From contig CP034996.1 of assembly GCA_004026145.2 (NCBI GenBank), forward strand, positions 10,717,282 through 10,781,281: DNA of 64,000 nucleotides. The letters run 5' to 3'. Made by a program: the position numbers and the translations under genes. This DNA is from Takifugu bimaculatus. Taxonomy: Eukaryota > Chordata > Actinopteri > Tetraodontiformes > Tetraodontidae. A model generated the notes under the pieces. That model searched no databases. It had not been told where the DNA came from and saw nothing but the letters and a program-made list of their open reading frames with translations. Of the stretch, positions 34,301 to 46,805 are shown piece after piece; within the stretch, counting starts at the first letter, position 1, and each line of letters starts with the position of its first letter.

Positions 34301-36205
34301 ACGCCGTTCCCGGCGCTGTGACAGAACTCCATTATCGGCCTTATTTCCGCTCTCTTTGAACACCGACCGCTTGTCTACCGCTCCCTGTTCCTCTGGTCCT
34401 TAGCAACGCGGCAAATCTAATCTCAGCCCTGTTTCGATTTCATTTGGGTTTTGAAGCCCGTTTGAAGGGAATCGTCATCAGAGTTTAGAAAACGGCAGGG
34501 ATCTGGGGGTCAGAGGTCAACTCCAGGGTCCGGCTGGTGCCGTAAAGATGCGTAATAGCTAATAATAAACGCAGGATCTCTGCTGGAAGCTTTCTAGTGC
34601 ATCATTTTAATGTTCCAATGCCTCAAGCTTGATCCAAGCACCCTGAGCAGCAGCAGCCTGCAGCAGCAGCACCTTCTCTTCCCACTTTAACCACCCAAAC
34701 CTGACGGATCAATAAAATTCTGCCCACTATAAACACCTGATATGAGCCCGCTGCTGCCAGCTTAACCCACCTGCTTTATAGCCGGATGGGGGCCACATTA
34801 GCTGAGCGCTAAATTAGCTGAGCGCTAAATTAGCTGAGCGCTAAATCTTTGTCAACACGCAGGAACAAATGCAGGTGTGTGTCTGAGCCCCCGCGAGCTC
34901 CCGAACGCCCGGACAGAACCGCTCACCGAGGGAAACGGAGGCGTCGTCGCAGCAAACTGGAAAGCGCATATCGAAGCACGGCTGGCGTGGATCTGCGGCG
35001 CCGTATGTGGCGCGTGGGCGGGCTCCCTCGTTGGCAGCGCGCGGCTCAGCTCCAAAAATACAAAGAGGTGCAACATCGGCGGGGCTGACGCAGCCCCGTC
35101 ACGTCTGCGCCGCGCGAGACGCCGCTCGGACGACCCGATCAGTCGCCAGCACTTCCTCCGGAGTTGCTCTGCACTTTCCCGTGAATCCGAGTACGTAAGA
35201 GGCTTAAAGCAACATTCCATGAGGTGAACTCACAGCCCCGAAGGAGCGGGGGGACTTTTTCCTTTTCTTTACTGGAGGAATACCTTCTTTCTTTCCTCTC
35301 TCTGGATTAAACCCTGAGATGTTCGAGTGGCTCATTTCTCTGGAATCTTACGCTCAGACCAGCTTATTTCTGCCCCTGCGCCGCTCCGTAATTACCCCAA
35401 GTCAAAGTCATTAGTGCATCTGCGGAGAGGAGAGGAGCTAACCGCCGCCGTGACGGGAGCTAGCATGGCCGAGCTAGCATGGCCGAGCTAGCATGGCCGT
35501 CCGCGGTCTCCTGGGTCGGTTCTTTAGACACTCGGTTGACAGCAGCGTGCGAGGGCAGGAGAGGCGGAGCCACGTGCCGCCGCCCTCAGTGACCTCACTG
35601 ACCCTGCAGCACGCCACCTCCCAAATATCCTCTCACCCACGGAAACCAGAATTCCCAGTAGTGTCAACCATTGAAAAGCGGATGTTTTGAAATGGCGGAA
35701 CAGCGTTGACCTCTGCACGAGGCAAACAGCCGCCTGTGCCCCCCCGCGCCGCCGCCGCGTCGCCACAGCTGCCGGTCTCAACGCCGTTCACGCGGTAATA
35801 ACCGGAGCTCATTGTGCAGATGCAGCTCTGAATGCGAAGGGTTTGGCACATCTCTGACAGAGCACGCGCACGTGGGAACGAGCAGTGCACGGCGTGTTCC
35901 CGCCCGGCGCCGCGCCGCATTCATATTCACGCCTTCGCAACACTGTTTATGTCAAATGGCAAATTTGGGGTTATAAGTTTTACTCGACTGACACCGTCAC
36001 ATTTCAATAACAGCATATTGCACGTGCACGTGCACGGACGCGGCGGATGCTATGTAATTCAGCGTCTAACCATCAGTTGCCAGCGCTCGCTCCCTCATTA
36101 CCCATCAGCCCATTTGCCAGCTGCCTCATCATTACCCATTTCCCGTGGCAGCCGCTGTCACTCAAAATGTATCGGAGTGGGAAAGTCAATTATTGTGTGC
36201 GAGCG
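34301..36205. other. Intron with CpG-rich segments and short palindromic tandem repeats
   Basis: ATTAGCTGAGCGCTAA occurs three times in tandem at 34798-34845; each unit contains TTAGC/GCTAA arms. GAGCTAGCATGGCC repeats three times near 35457-35496. 34880-35130 and 35420-35930 are CpG-dense and could be CpG islands or alternative promoters. Two overlapping CACGTG E-boxes lie at 36021-36036. No exon recognised. Confidence 0.4.
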
Positions 36206-36795
36206 TGTCTGTCTGCCTGCCTGTCTGCCTGCCTGTCTGCCTGTCTGTCTGTCTGTCTGCCTGTCTGTCTGTCTGCCTCTCTGTCTGTCTGTCTGTCTGT
36301 CTGTCTGCCTGCCTGTCTGTCTGTCTGCCTGCCTGTCTGCCTGCCTGCCTGCCTGCCTGTCTGCCTGTCTGTCTGCCTACCTGTCTGCCTGTCTGCCTGT
36401 CTGTCTGCCTACCTGTCTGCCTGCCTGCCTGCCTGTCTGCCTACCTGTCTGCCTGCCTGCCTGCCTGTCTGCCTCTCTGTCTGTCTGTCTGTCTGTCTGC
36501 CTGCCTGCCTGTCTGTCTGTCTGCCTGTCTGCCTGCCTGCCTGCCTGTCTGCCTGTTTGTCTGCCTACCTGTCTGCCTGTCTGCCTGTCTGTCTGTCTGC
36601 CTGCCTGTCTGTCTGCCTGTCTGTCTGTCTGCCTGCCTGTCTGTCTGCCTGCCTGTCTGTCTGCCTGCCTGTCTGCCTGCCTGCCTGTCTGTCTGCCTGT
36701 CTGTCTGCCTGCCTGTCTGTCTGCCTGCCTGTCTGTCTGCCTGCCTGTCTGCCTGCCTGCCTGTCTGTCTGTCTGCCTGTCTGTCTGTCTGTCTG
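36206..36795. repeat. (CCTG/TCTG)n tetranucleotide tract, 590 bp
   Basis: About 147 units of CTGC or CTGT in irregular alternation, with rare CTAC and CTCT variants. All three + frames and the minus frames stay open (Cys/Leu/Pro/Ser/Val or Arg/Gln/Thr/Asp/Gly), which explains the 270-320 codon frames here; none is a gene. On the + (sense) strand the transcript would carry CCUG and UCUG repeats. Confidence 0.97.
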
Positions 36796-37099
36796 GTTGA
36801 ATGGGGTAAAAACAGTCGACACATTTTCTGTCACCATGAACCTTTTGAGGCAGCTGAGAATCTGTCGATTCTTTTTCCTCGTGTCTGGTTGCTGTTGCCA
36901 GGACGTATTAACAGACTTTCTTTTTTATTTATTTCTTTTTTATTTTATTTCTTTCTTTCTTTTTTATTGCGCTACATACAAAATCTGTTGCATTGTTTCT
37001 TAGCGCCGCTAAACTTAAAGCTTCTCCTGCCAGCGCCGTGGCAACCATTCATGAAACTGTCAACCGCACACGTCCACACACTCCTACACCCGGTGCATG
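36796..37099. other. Intron, T-rich unique sequence
   Basis: A T-rich stretch at 36915-36970 (TTTTATTTATTTC words). No gene. Confidence 0.4.
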
Positions 37100-37228
37100 T
37101 GTGTGAGTGTGAGTGAGTGTGTGTGAGTGTGTGTGTGTGCGTGAGTGTGTGTGAGTGTGTGTGTGTGCGTGAGTGTGTGTGTGTGTGTGTGTGTGAGTGA
37201 GTATGTGTGTGTGAGTGAGTGTGTGTCG
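37100..37228. repeat. Imperfect (TG)n/(GAGTG)n microsatellite
   Basis: TG repeat broken regularly by GA and CG, about 129 bp. Confidence 0.93.
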
Positions 37229-37369
37229 CGTTTCAACTGGCAGAATCCTGAGTTTGAATAATTAGTGCAGAGTTTTGGGTAATTACGCAGAAACCTATTG
37301 GTTCTGTTTGTCCAATTCCCCCCCCACAAACACTCAGCGAGCCAATATGACGGAAAAGAAAGAGAAGCG

Positions 37370-37490
37370 AATGTTGGGGCTCGGAATGTCGGGGCTCGGA
37401 ATGTTGGGGCTCGGAATGTCGGGGCTCGGAATGTCGGGGCTTGGAATGTCGGGGCTCGGAATGTTGGGGCTCGGAATGTTGGGGCTCGGA
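37370..37490. repeat. 15-bp minisatellite, eight copies
   Basis: Units GGGGCTCGGAATGTC or ...TGTT, head to tail. The period is divisible by three, so frames reading Gly-Leu-Gly-Met-x or Pro-Asn/Asp-Ile-Pro-Ser open across it; not coding. Confidence 0.96.
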
Positions 37491-40400
37491 AGGGCCACGG
37501 TATCATTCACGCTAGCGAGCTTTAAATCCACCGTTTCCATGGATCCGTGCGGCTGCAACGCTGCAGATGTCCGAGGCTTTTTTCCCTGAACTTGCTCCCT
37601 GAGGAGCTACTTCCTGGGAATACCGCGACAGCCCTGCCGATATTTCGTCCCCAGATGTCGCTGCCGGTCGTCGTCGGTGTCCCACCTTAAGATTCAGTGG
37701 TAGCTTGAGTCTTCTCCGGTCTAAGGTGTCGGGCGAGGAGCCGCCGAGCGTTCGGACGCCGGCGAAGTGGAAGCGAACGAGCCGATGATGAAAGATGCAC
37801 GTTTGGGTGGGGGGGGGGATTGGGGGGGGGGCAGTTTTCTCAGCGGCAGATGGAGGAGCAGTTGGCACTTCTCATTACTGCCGGGATGGATTTTCCCCAC
37901 ATCACGCCGACGTGCGCGTAGCCGCCTCCTGTCACTCGGCGCCACCTGCCCGGCCGCTGGTCATCAAAGCGCCCGTCGCGGCGTCTTTAATGGGGGGTGA
38001 GCAGGAGAGCGGAAGGCCTCCGACGCCATATGGCTCCACCTCTGGTCGCCGCGGCGACCCGCCGGTGTCCGATTCTTCTCTTCGTTAATCATTAATCGCC
38101 TTCCTACCTTCTCCTGCCACGTTGGATCTTCCTCTGCTCGCCGTGCGCCAGCAGACAAGTGCATCTGTGTCGCGCCCTCGCCATCTCGACAGGTGCGGCG
38201 CGGCGTGCCAGCGGCGGATCAGATGTGACACGTACGGCGTTCCCCTTTGATCCAGGCGGCGCGGCAGAAGGACGAACCCTGACCAACACGTGTCAGACAA
38301 AACTGTTGGGCACCGAGGAGAGCGTCCAGTTCCCTCTGGATGGAGGCCAGAGGGGGCGAGACCTCATAGGCCGACTGACACGCGCACGTGCGCGTCTCAG
38401 CCCCGGCGAGCGCGGCCAGACCAGCGTGGAAGCAGTGTCACCGCTTCCACTGGCGTGAACAAAGGCGCCGTCCTGACACGACGCCGTGTTGTTTTGACGT
38501 GGAAGTTATGAATAAATCATCAGCGGACGCGTGAGCTCCAGCCCGTCACGTCGGAGCGCCTCGGCCCACCGGCGCCGCCGCGCGGTCCGGCACGCCGCGT
38601 CACACGTGACCAACGAGGAGGTCGTCCTGTGGTCGGAGAGCTCGTCCTCGCCCCCTCCACCAGCCGCGTGCCGCCCACGTTCATTCCGTCCCCGCCAATG
38701 ATACGCGCTCGATAATGACGCTCGCCATCCGCTGTTGCGTTTAAGTGCAGTTCCAAGGTCTTTTGTCACCCACGCTGTTGCCACGGCGAGCAACGCGCGG
38801 TCGGAGCTCGGCGAGCTCTCAACCTCATCAGCGGCGGCGAGCTGTTGTGGGTCGAAGGGGACGTCTCGACGCCCTTTGGGGTCCGTTACGCCACAGGTTT
38901 GACTCGTGACGCCATCGAAGCGTTTGATTGAGCCATTTTTAAGGCTCCTCTGCGATATCACTGTAAATAAATCGTAACTAACTAGCAGCAAAAATGCGTA
39001 AGAAGCGCGAGTTTGAGGGAATTTTCGGGTGGTCCCAGTTGGTTTTTGATTGCATCTATATCTCAATCCTCAAACGGGTCAGATTTGATTTCAAGGTTTG
39101 TGCGATATTTATCAGACGCAGGAGTCGTTTTATTCGATGTAGCCGGCCTCTCAGATCAAACGTTTCTAGATTGATATTCCTCGATGTCGTTCGCTGCCTG
39201 TACATCATTTATTCCTTTAAAGCTCATTAAATTTACAGATGTGAACCGAATTTCAGCCATTTTTCCTGTGGAAGCCTCGTGCCAACGTCACCCCTTCACC
39301 AACCCTCCCGGTTCCTGTGGTCACCGCGAGGCTCGTTAGGGAGGGAGGCTCGTTAGGGAGGGAGGCTCGTTAGGGAGGGAGGCTCGTTAGTGGACCCGGT
39401 TTAGAAAGGGGCTGCTGCTAGAACTACTTGGTAAATAGAGGCTGGAACAGGTGTAGTTGGAAATAATCCCGTTTCACTTTCATCTTAAACTTGTATAAAG
39501 AAATCAGCACAATCACGGGAGGAAATGAAAGTGGATCAACCTTTTTCTGGGACGTCAGTGAGCTGGGCTTTTAATTCCATCAGCAACCCTGTGATGTTAT
39601 TGAAAGCAGCACAATGACTTTAACAGGTTTTCATTAGATTTGGTGCTAGCGTGGGTGGTTGGAGGAGCAGACCTCCAGGGGATCTGGAGCTAAAGGTCTT
39701 CAGGCAGGTGATATTTCACCTAATGCGAGGAGCCCCTTTTAATCAGGGGTCCGGAGAGTGCTGCACCTGCTGCTACTTTAATACCAATGAATTTTCATTT
39801 AAATTCACATTCAACACCTTTCTCAACCGGCCTTGTTTTTGATTTTTTCAACTGTTCTGGATAATAGAATTTACCCTTTGCGTTTGCTAATTAATGCCTG
39901 TTTCACACTCGCGATGGAACACATCTGTGGAGAAATGGATTTATTCCTAATGGCATACTCGGGGCTATTTTTAATGTTCTTGACTTGAAATGTGATAGTC
40001 ACCATGGGATGTAATACCCCAGCTCTCGGATGAAGGGTGAAGAAAAATCATTTTGCCGCTACCTTAATGTCTCTGGCTGAAACACCTTATTAGATTCCTG
40101 CTTTATAGCACGCGTGCTAACTGGCTCCAGCTTCGTTCGGCCATGGAGACCTAATGAGAGTAACGACCTTGGACTCCATTTCAGTGGATGTCTGTCATTT
40201 CTCCCCAGCTCTCTTTGGGCATTCATCTCTTCTGCTGTCTTCTCTTCTCCATTCCTTTTCTCCCCTTTTTTCCCTCCATCATCAGTAGGCCCCCTTTCAA
40301 CTCTCTTTGCTTCTGCCTCTCCCTCCTCGCGGTGTATTCCGTCGGGCGCCGCACGGCATCCTAAATACAATTACAGTCCACAGCTGAATGGAGAGGAAGG

Positions 40401-40588
40401 GTCCTTGGGGATCGCTAGGAACAGGAAGTGGTCAGAAAGGCTGGACTGAGGAGGGAACAGCAAATCCCTAATTCAATTGGCTGAACCCAGGCAACAAGCC
40501 CCGAGCGGCTGTTACTCTGGAATCAGTGGAATCAAACAATGCTGCTCAAACCACAAGAGAAATTGTCATCCACATCAGTAAGCACACA
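37491..40588. other. Intron; CpG-rich 37600-38900, AT-rich 38950-40100
   Basis: 37600-38900 is CpG-dense with scattered small open frames, including a 186-codon minus-strand frame (38506-39066) without recognisable family. GGCTCGTTAGGGAGGGA repeats three times at 39331-39389. 39870-40100 is AT-rich unique sequence (GCTAATTAATGCC) and a candidate regulatory element. Confidence 0.35.
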
Positions 40589-40625
40589 CACCACACACAC
40601 ACACACACACAGGCACACACACACG
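40589..40625. repeat. (AC)n microsatellite
   Basis: AC run with GGC interruptions, preceded by a shorter AC run at about 40575. Confidence 0.9.
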
Positions 40626-43600
40626 GGCACACAAATCCATCTCATTTTCAGGTTTTCCTCTTTTATTCCGCATCTGTCTGCTGCAAGGACGGAATCTGAA
40701 TCAGCCGTTTCTGTTCCCTGAACGTTACCCAAAAGCTAACGGCGACTGGAGAATGGAACAACACGCGTGGTGACGTTAGAACCTCCGAGCCCAAATGGGC
40801 CGATCCTCATCCAGGCCTAAAGAAGGCGCGGTTATGCTTTTGTCAAGATCAGGTGGATCCCAATGAATCTAGGTGATCTGCTGAATTCAGCCTGATCAAA
40901 CTTGAGCGGCACCGTTTTCACGACACGGTTCGGACCAGTTTGGGTCGTCACGGTCGTGCCTCGGCATCACGCCGAGCCTGGGAGTGCAGCTCGCTCCTCA
41001 GGCACTCGTGGCGTCCCCCCTGCCGAGGGAGACATCTGTAACCGCTGGAGCGATTAGCATCGGCACCGTAAGAGCACGCCGGGACGGCACCGCCCGTATC
41101 AAAGGTCATCTGCTCTCAGCATTTCCAGCTAGTCTTGGGAAGATCTCCTGCTCATCCAGTAACAGCTCACATGGGAAGTCCAGATTATCTGAACAAGATG
41201 TCGGCGCTCTGAAAACATGTTGACATTCTGCAGAAATTCACACAAAGTTTACTTTTGTAAGAAAGCCCGAAAAACTGGAAATGACTCATCGGAGGCTGCA
41301 GCAAACATTAGTTTGGCAGGCCGAGAGTGGATTTCTCTCTCCGTCGTGAGCTTTTTCCAGCCCGGATTGGTTCGGAAGTTCGGCATCCTTGACGTCAGCT
41401 CAGGCAATCATGTGGTTGTTTGGACATTACTTAGCGTCGCGCCAAGGTGGAACCATCACTCCAGTCACAGGTAATGACTTCGGATGTGCTCAATCAGGGC
41501 GATTTACTCCTGTCAGGGAGCTGCCGGCCACAGCCGAGCTCCACCGCTCGGGCAGTATGTCGTCGCAGGGAGGAATTAGCGCGCCTTTTATGTGCGATTG
41601 ATTCTCGGAGTTTAATTTCACAGCCGTGAACACATATTGGACTTTCTTTGTGCGATGGTTCAAGATGTGCGATCAATCTGTTTTCAAATACAGCTCAGTG
41701 TTGCGGACGATGCTGAATGAAACGGTGAATCTGTCAGTTTAGCATTGCGGCCTTTTGTGCCCGGACTAGCTAACGCCAAAGCAAACCTTTGCTTCTTCCT
41801 GGCCCCGTCAGCGGCCACGCTGTCGTTTGCCACGCGTATCAACCGGAGACCAACCCGGGCTTTATGGGTTACGACTGATTACTGGGGGAGCAGCGCGACA
41901 CTTTAGTGCTCGCACAAAGCAGCAGGCGATACTGTGACCAGACGAAAAATAACAAAATCAATCTGCACCACGACCAAATCTTTTAATCTACTCTGTGGGT
42001 CTCCACGTCGGGAGGCTGGAGGAAAAAGAATCGTGTGTTTAAAGGCCCCGAACCACCGAAAATGGGGTTTTTTCAAAGAGACTCGGCAGAACTAACTGAA
42101 AGAAAACACTGCAAAATGACTCAGACAATCACGGAATATTGTGTTTATTGTGTAAAAGAAGCGGTTTAATGACGCTGCCCTAAATCCAGCTTTCTGTTCC
42201 CACGTGTCTTGAATGCACTCTTATTCCCTCTTTGATGGGCCAGAGTGAATAAGTCTGCCTCAGTCTGCCACTTTCATTTAGCAGAGCTGCTAGAAGCCAC
42301 TAATCCCCTCAAATCAAAGGTATCATCTCCATTTGTTTCCCTCTCGCTCCTGCACCCTCCTCCCGGGCCTCCTGCGCTCGCGAGCTCAATACCCAAATGG
42401 GGCTCTTTGTCGCTCTAATGCCCGGCTGAATAGCACCAGCGGGCCCTGTACGCACGCTGATAATTTGAATAAAGCAGGAGATCGATTCAGGGGACACAGA
42501 CATTTACAGGGATATAAATTTAATCTCATTTGCAATGAACGGGGGGGGGGGCGATGCACGCTGGTGCTCCCACACAGTGGACCGGGCAAGTGGAATCAAT
42601 AGGGCTCAGAAGCAGAATTTTGCTCTGCATGCACAGACAGGGATGATTCTTTGTGTTGGGGCCGATACAGAAGCCGGTTTTATAGGAGAGACTAAGCAGC
42701 TGGTGCCTTTAAAGAGTTGTCAGTGCTCACATTCCATTTCCAGCGCGATAAATGGAGCCACTGCCGCAGGAGAGGTTTGGAGTTGGAGGGCCTCGGACGT
42801 CACGTCGGGGCTTTTATTGATATGCAGCTCAACTTTTTACCCGACCTCCTGGTTTTGAAGCGCGTGGCTTATTAAGACAGACGAGCTAATGTCACGACCC
42901 TTCCGTGGTTACAGTGGTTGATCAGACACATATAGAAAGAGAGCATTTTATGCTAAGCTAATCGACACAAGCTAACGGCACAAGTTTTCTTTTTAACCAA
43001 TAAAAAAAAAAAACACAAATTGAATTGGAGCTGATTCATTTCGTTGTGTTTTCATAAGAGTTCAATGGATCACAAACCAGACGCTTTAGATCTTATTTTA
43101 CTTTGTGGGATTAGATCAAAACCAGTTGGATTAATGTAAAAAATAAGAATAATAGCTTAATTTAAAACATCGCTTTTGCTCGGCTTTCACGGTTGTAATT
43201 AATAATAAGATCGTATCAAATAAGATCAAAGCTGAAGTTTAAAGCTTTTCTCAAATCCAGTGTTTGATGGAATGGTGATAATTCTTCACGCTCCACTCTG
43301 GAGGATCCATTCTGGATCCCACTGGTGTCGCAGCAGAAGTTTACTGGGCCTGACAGGCTAACAGAGCCGGGCCGCTCTGAGAATACGCACTGAAGAATAT
43401 AAATACCACATTTTCATAGCCTCCCTGTTTCCAGAGACATCAGTGAAGGTGTCGCAGCCTACGTGGTTCCAAGTGAAGGAAGTGGAGATTTAAATGAGTT
43501 GCACATCCAGACACGACAAGCTCGAGATCTGAGGTCGGAGGAAGCAGCAGCAGCTGTTTGTCATGTCGGGGGGGCAAAGGTGGACGCTTTAGGCGGGAAC

Positions 43601-45034
43601 AGCAGAGATCTTAATGGATGAAGTTAAAATTAGAAATGCCCTCCACATCCGAACCCAAATCTTTGAAGTTTCTGGCATCTGACAATATAAAGGACTGAAA
43701 GTGAAGGTGGAGGAGACGTAGCCAAGTAATTGGTTTTTATTGACTTTATTGACTTTAATTGACTGCAGTGACACAAACGAACCTGGGAATTAAACTTCCT
43801 TAGAAATAAGCAGCATGTACTTGTTACCAGGGAGATTTTCACATGAATCATTAATTAATTCTTTGGTTTTGGAGATCTGTTAATTGTTCCACTGCAGAAT
43901 ATATCATTTATCATCCTCCTGATTGATACTCACGGCTGTTTCTTTACATTCCCGTTGTTCCGTCTCAGTTCTTATTTAGACCTTAAACGTCCCACCTTTA
44001 TCCTGCGTTCTCTTTTTAATCTGAATTTGATTCCATCCTATTCCAGTTTCATGACTATAATTATTTACTTATAATCCCACTCCTAGAAATGAGACTGCGT
44101 AATTGGCGCCAAATTGGACCTTTTTATCAGGGAAAGTGGCGCCTGACATGATTTCAGCGTCCTGGTGTGAAAACAGCTGCAGCATTCGATGGAGGATAAA
44201 TAAGTCCTGGGGCGGCAGGGAGCTTCATTTGTGTCACGGAGAGTCGGGAAAATTGTTTGTGGAGTGCAAAGACTCGCTCGGGAATCTCTGATCGGCAGCG
44301 TCTGGATCAGATGTGCCAGTAAAACAGATTCCGGGTGGGTGCTGATGCGTCGGGTCGACGCCGGCCAGAATCTGGTTCTGAATGTCTGAATGTGACGCCG
44401 CTGAAGATCAGCACCCTCACGTCCTGTCTCCCGCTGGATAAATCGAGGCTTTGAATGCTTTTCCCTGTCATGTTCCGTCATATTCCTCGTTCCAGAGCAG
44501 CAGCTCAGTCTCCAGAACCTGGAGTCCAGCCCGTTCTCTCATGCCGTCACTACCATCGATTCCTTTACCTCCTGCCCTGCATTGCACAGTTTCAGGCCCT
44601 CGCACCTGAGCGGCGTGTGTGTGTCTCCCTGTGACGGGGCTCCACGGATATCCGCCTTATTTCCATAAGTGCTGATTTGCTGAGGTGACAGGTGTGATTG
44701 TACCCTCTGAATACCGGCCCCAGACGACGGGAGCGCGTTCATTCATTAAATCCCGGCGGATTGTCCCTCCCGAGCTTCTCACACGCACTGGCCTTTCTCC
44801 CCCGAGTTACCACCTGACAATCAGCAGTTACCAGCCGCCTATGAGAGCACGCCGGCGTGTCAAGTAACTGACGTCTGAATGGCCCCCCCACTCACCGTGA
44901 GGTGTTGAGGTGTCACCACTTTTGTCTGGCCCTGACAGAAAGTAAGCGCTGATGGATATGACATCATTGCTCCCAGTGAGAGGTCCGTAGGAGTCCACAC
45001 CTCCAGAATCCAGGGTATTTCAAGCCCCCCCAAC
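40626..45034. other. Intron, unique sequence with candidate elements
   Basis: 42170-42540 and 44090-44260 are low-CpG unique blocks without coding potential and are candidate noncoding elements. 42960-43260 is AT-rich with A12. An acceptor-donor pair CACAG|GTAATG at 41470/41471 has a poor pyrimidine tract. No gene recognised. Confidence 0.35.
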
Positions 45035-45057
45035 ACACACACACACACACACACTCG
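45035..45057. repeat. (CA)n microsatellite, short
   Basis: Short CA run after a C run. Confidence 0.85.
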
Positions 45058-45089
45058 CAGACATATGCACGCTCACTGGCGTGTGTTAG

Positions 45090-45600
45090 GTGGATATAAA
45101 GGCATGAAGCCAAATGGCGTAATCCCTCCAATGATCCATCAAGTGTTTGAGCAGCCATTGTGTTCTGACCATTAACAGGGGTGTGGAGAGCATCTTTGAG
45201 ATGCTAATGTCGCTGCTCCCATTTAGCACGTAGCCAGGATAAAGTGCCAAGTGCTAATCAGCCATGTGTGTTGTACAGGCAGAGGGAGAGGAGACCGGGC
45301 CGTGGTGGGGGTGGGGGGGGGGGGGGCTTCTGGAATTCACATAAACAACCTCCCTCATTATTTGCATGGCTAACCAATCCCAAGCCTAGCGTGAGGCAAT
45401 AATTGGGTGTTTCACGGGACCTTATGGAACGCAGCGAGAGCATCCATTTGCTGGTTTCTGAGGGAGGACGCGGCCATGAAGCAAAAACGGCAGCATAATT
45501 AATCCATAAGTGGTGACAACGAGTTCCAGATAACGATCCAAACTATAATGTTTGCCGCCGAACTTTTTTGGACTAGCGTAGCCGTGGCTGTGGTGGTGAT
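45090..45600. promoter_or_regulatory. Candidate noncoding regulatory block
   Basis: Two unique AT-rich stretches (45090-45260 and 45330-45600) flank a G run at about 45309-45326. They include TTATTTGCATGGCTAACC and CATAATTAATCC, octamer- and homeodomain-type words. Inferred only. Confidence 0.27.
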
Positions 45601-46269
45601 AGTAGACACAAAGAACGACACCTTCAATCAACCCTAATACTTTATTAGTCCACATTATTTTCATGTTTAAAGCTATGTTGCTTTAATATAAGTCAAAAAT
45701 AGTCAACGCAAGTCGGTTGAAACGTGCACGGGTGTCCGCTGGCGCTCACCTCCTGCAGACGGTGTCCCCTGGTGTCTGCGGCGCATGCTACATGAACCAA
45801 TGGAGTTATTCTAGACTAGCGTAGAGAGCCTTCATAGCAGCCTATTAGCATGCTGCACGTGTGCCTGATGCAGCACATCTGTGCTTGTGTAATTAAGGAC
45901 ACAGCCACAACGATGACATCTGCACACTCTGCTGAAGAGGATACGGCGACACTGACACGTGCGCGCCCACGTAACTGCGGAGCACAGTTGGATGTTTGGG
46001 CCCATTGTCGCGCTGCCCTGCGATGCTGGGGGCGGACGTTAACAGATGGCTCCCCCTACCTCCCAGGGTAGTGATGTTCAATTATGTGTGTCCAATTAAC
46101 ACGATTGTAATGAGAAGGAGAGGAAGAGGCGGGAGTGTCGCCGTTCACGGGGACAGGAAGGGCGGTCGGACACGTTCCAATGACGGCTACACGTTTTTAT
46201 GCATCATAACAACAATAACTGACGCGCCGTCTCGTGGATGGCGCCTCTGCGTCGACCCGCCGTGCTCCC

Positions 46270-46530
46270 ACAGCACTTGAGCGGAAATGTAAGGGGCCGC
46301 GCTGAGGTCAGCTTTAATTTGATGCAGGAAACACGAGCAAGTGGCCGTTTTATTTACTTAATTAGCTTAATTGTAGCGCTGCAAAGGAATTTGTTACAGT
46401 ACAATTTGTTCGAAAATGACCCAGATGAATTGGAATTGGTCTGGATAATTGAATCCAGTCTTTCTTTGGGCCTCCGCAAATATAAACCGAGGCATGAAAT
46501 GGAATTTATTCATGGCTCACAGCTTCAGGT
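46270..46530. promoter_or_regulatory. Candidate noncoding element with paired homeodomain sites
   Basis: Unique AT-rich block centred on TTAATTAGCTTAATTG (46358-46373), two TAAT cores separated by AGCT, followed by more low-CpG sequence. It looks like a vertebrate enhancer-type element by composition. Conservation untested. Confidence 0.3.
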
Positions 46531-46556
46531 GGAAGGTTGTGTTTCAGCAGCTGCGC

Positions 46557-46564
46557 TTTTTTTT

Positions 46565-46595
<31 letters not shown>

Positions 46596-46597
46596 AA
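46557..46597. repeat. T13 plus (TTC)n simple repeat
   Basis: A T run, seven or so TTC units, then another T run. The opposite strand reads poly-lysine; not coding. Confidence 0.93.
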
Positions 46598-46732
46598 TGT
46601 GATCTCTTCTGACATCAGCTGTGTTTTTCTCACCGTTGCTTTTCTTTCCACTGTGGATCACCTTCCTCCAAAAAGAAATTGCATTTAAATGACAGCGGAA
46701 CATTTTATTTAAGGAATTTCATCATGCAAGAT

Positions 46733-46747
46733 GGTGTGTGTGTGTGT

Positions 46748-46803
<56 letters not shown>
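46733..46803. repeat. (TG)n microsatellite
   Basis: A 70-bp TG run with a single TACG interruption. Confidence 0.95.

Positions 46804-46805
<2 letters not shown>

Noticed and set aside
35832..37116. Three overlapping + frames of about 320 codons rich in Cys/Leu/Pro
   Set aside because: They are the CCTG/TCTG tract read in all frames; not a cysteine-rich protein.
38506..39066. 186-codon minus-strand frame
   Set aside because: CpG-rich intronic sequence with no recognised domain, competing frames on the same region, no splice or promoter support.
41453..41476. CACAG|GTAATG as a recursive splice site
   Set aside because: Pyrimidine tract interrupted by purines and an AG; donor sub-optimal.
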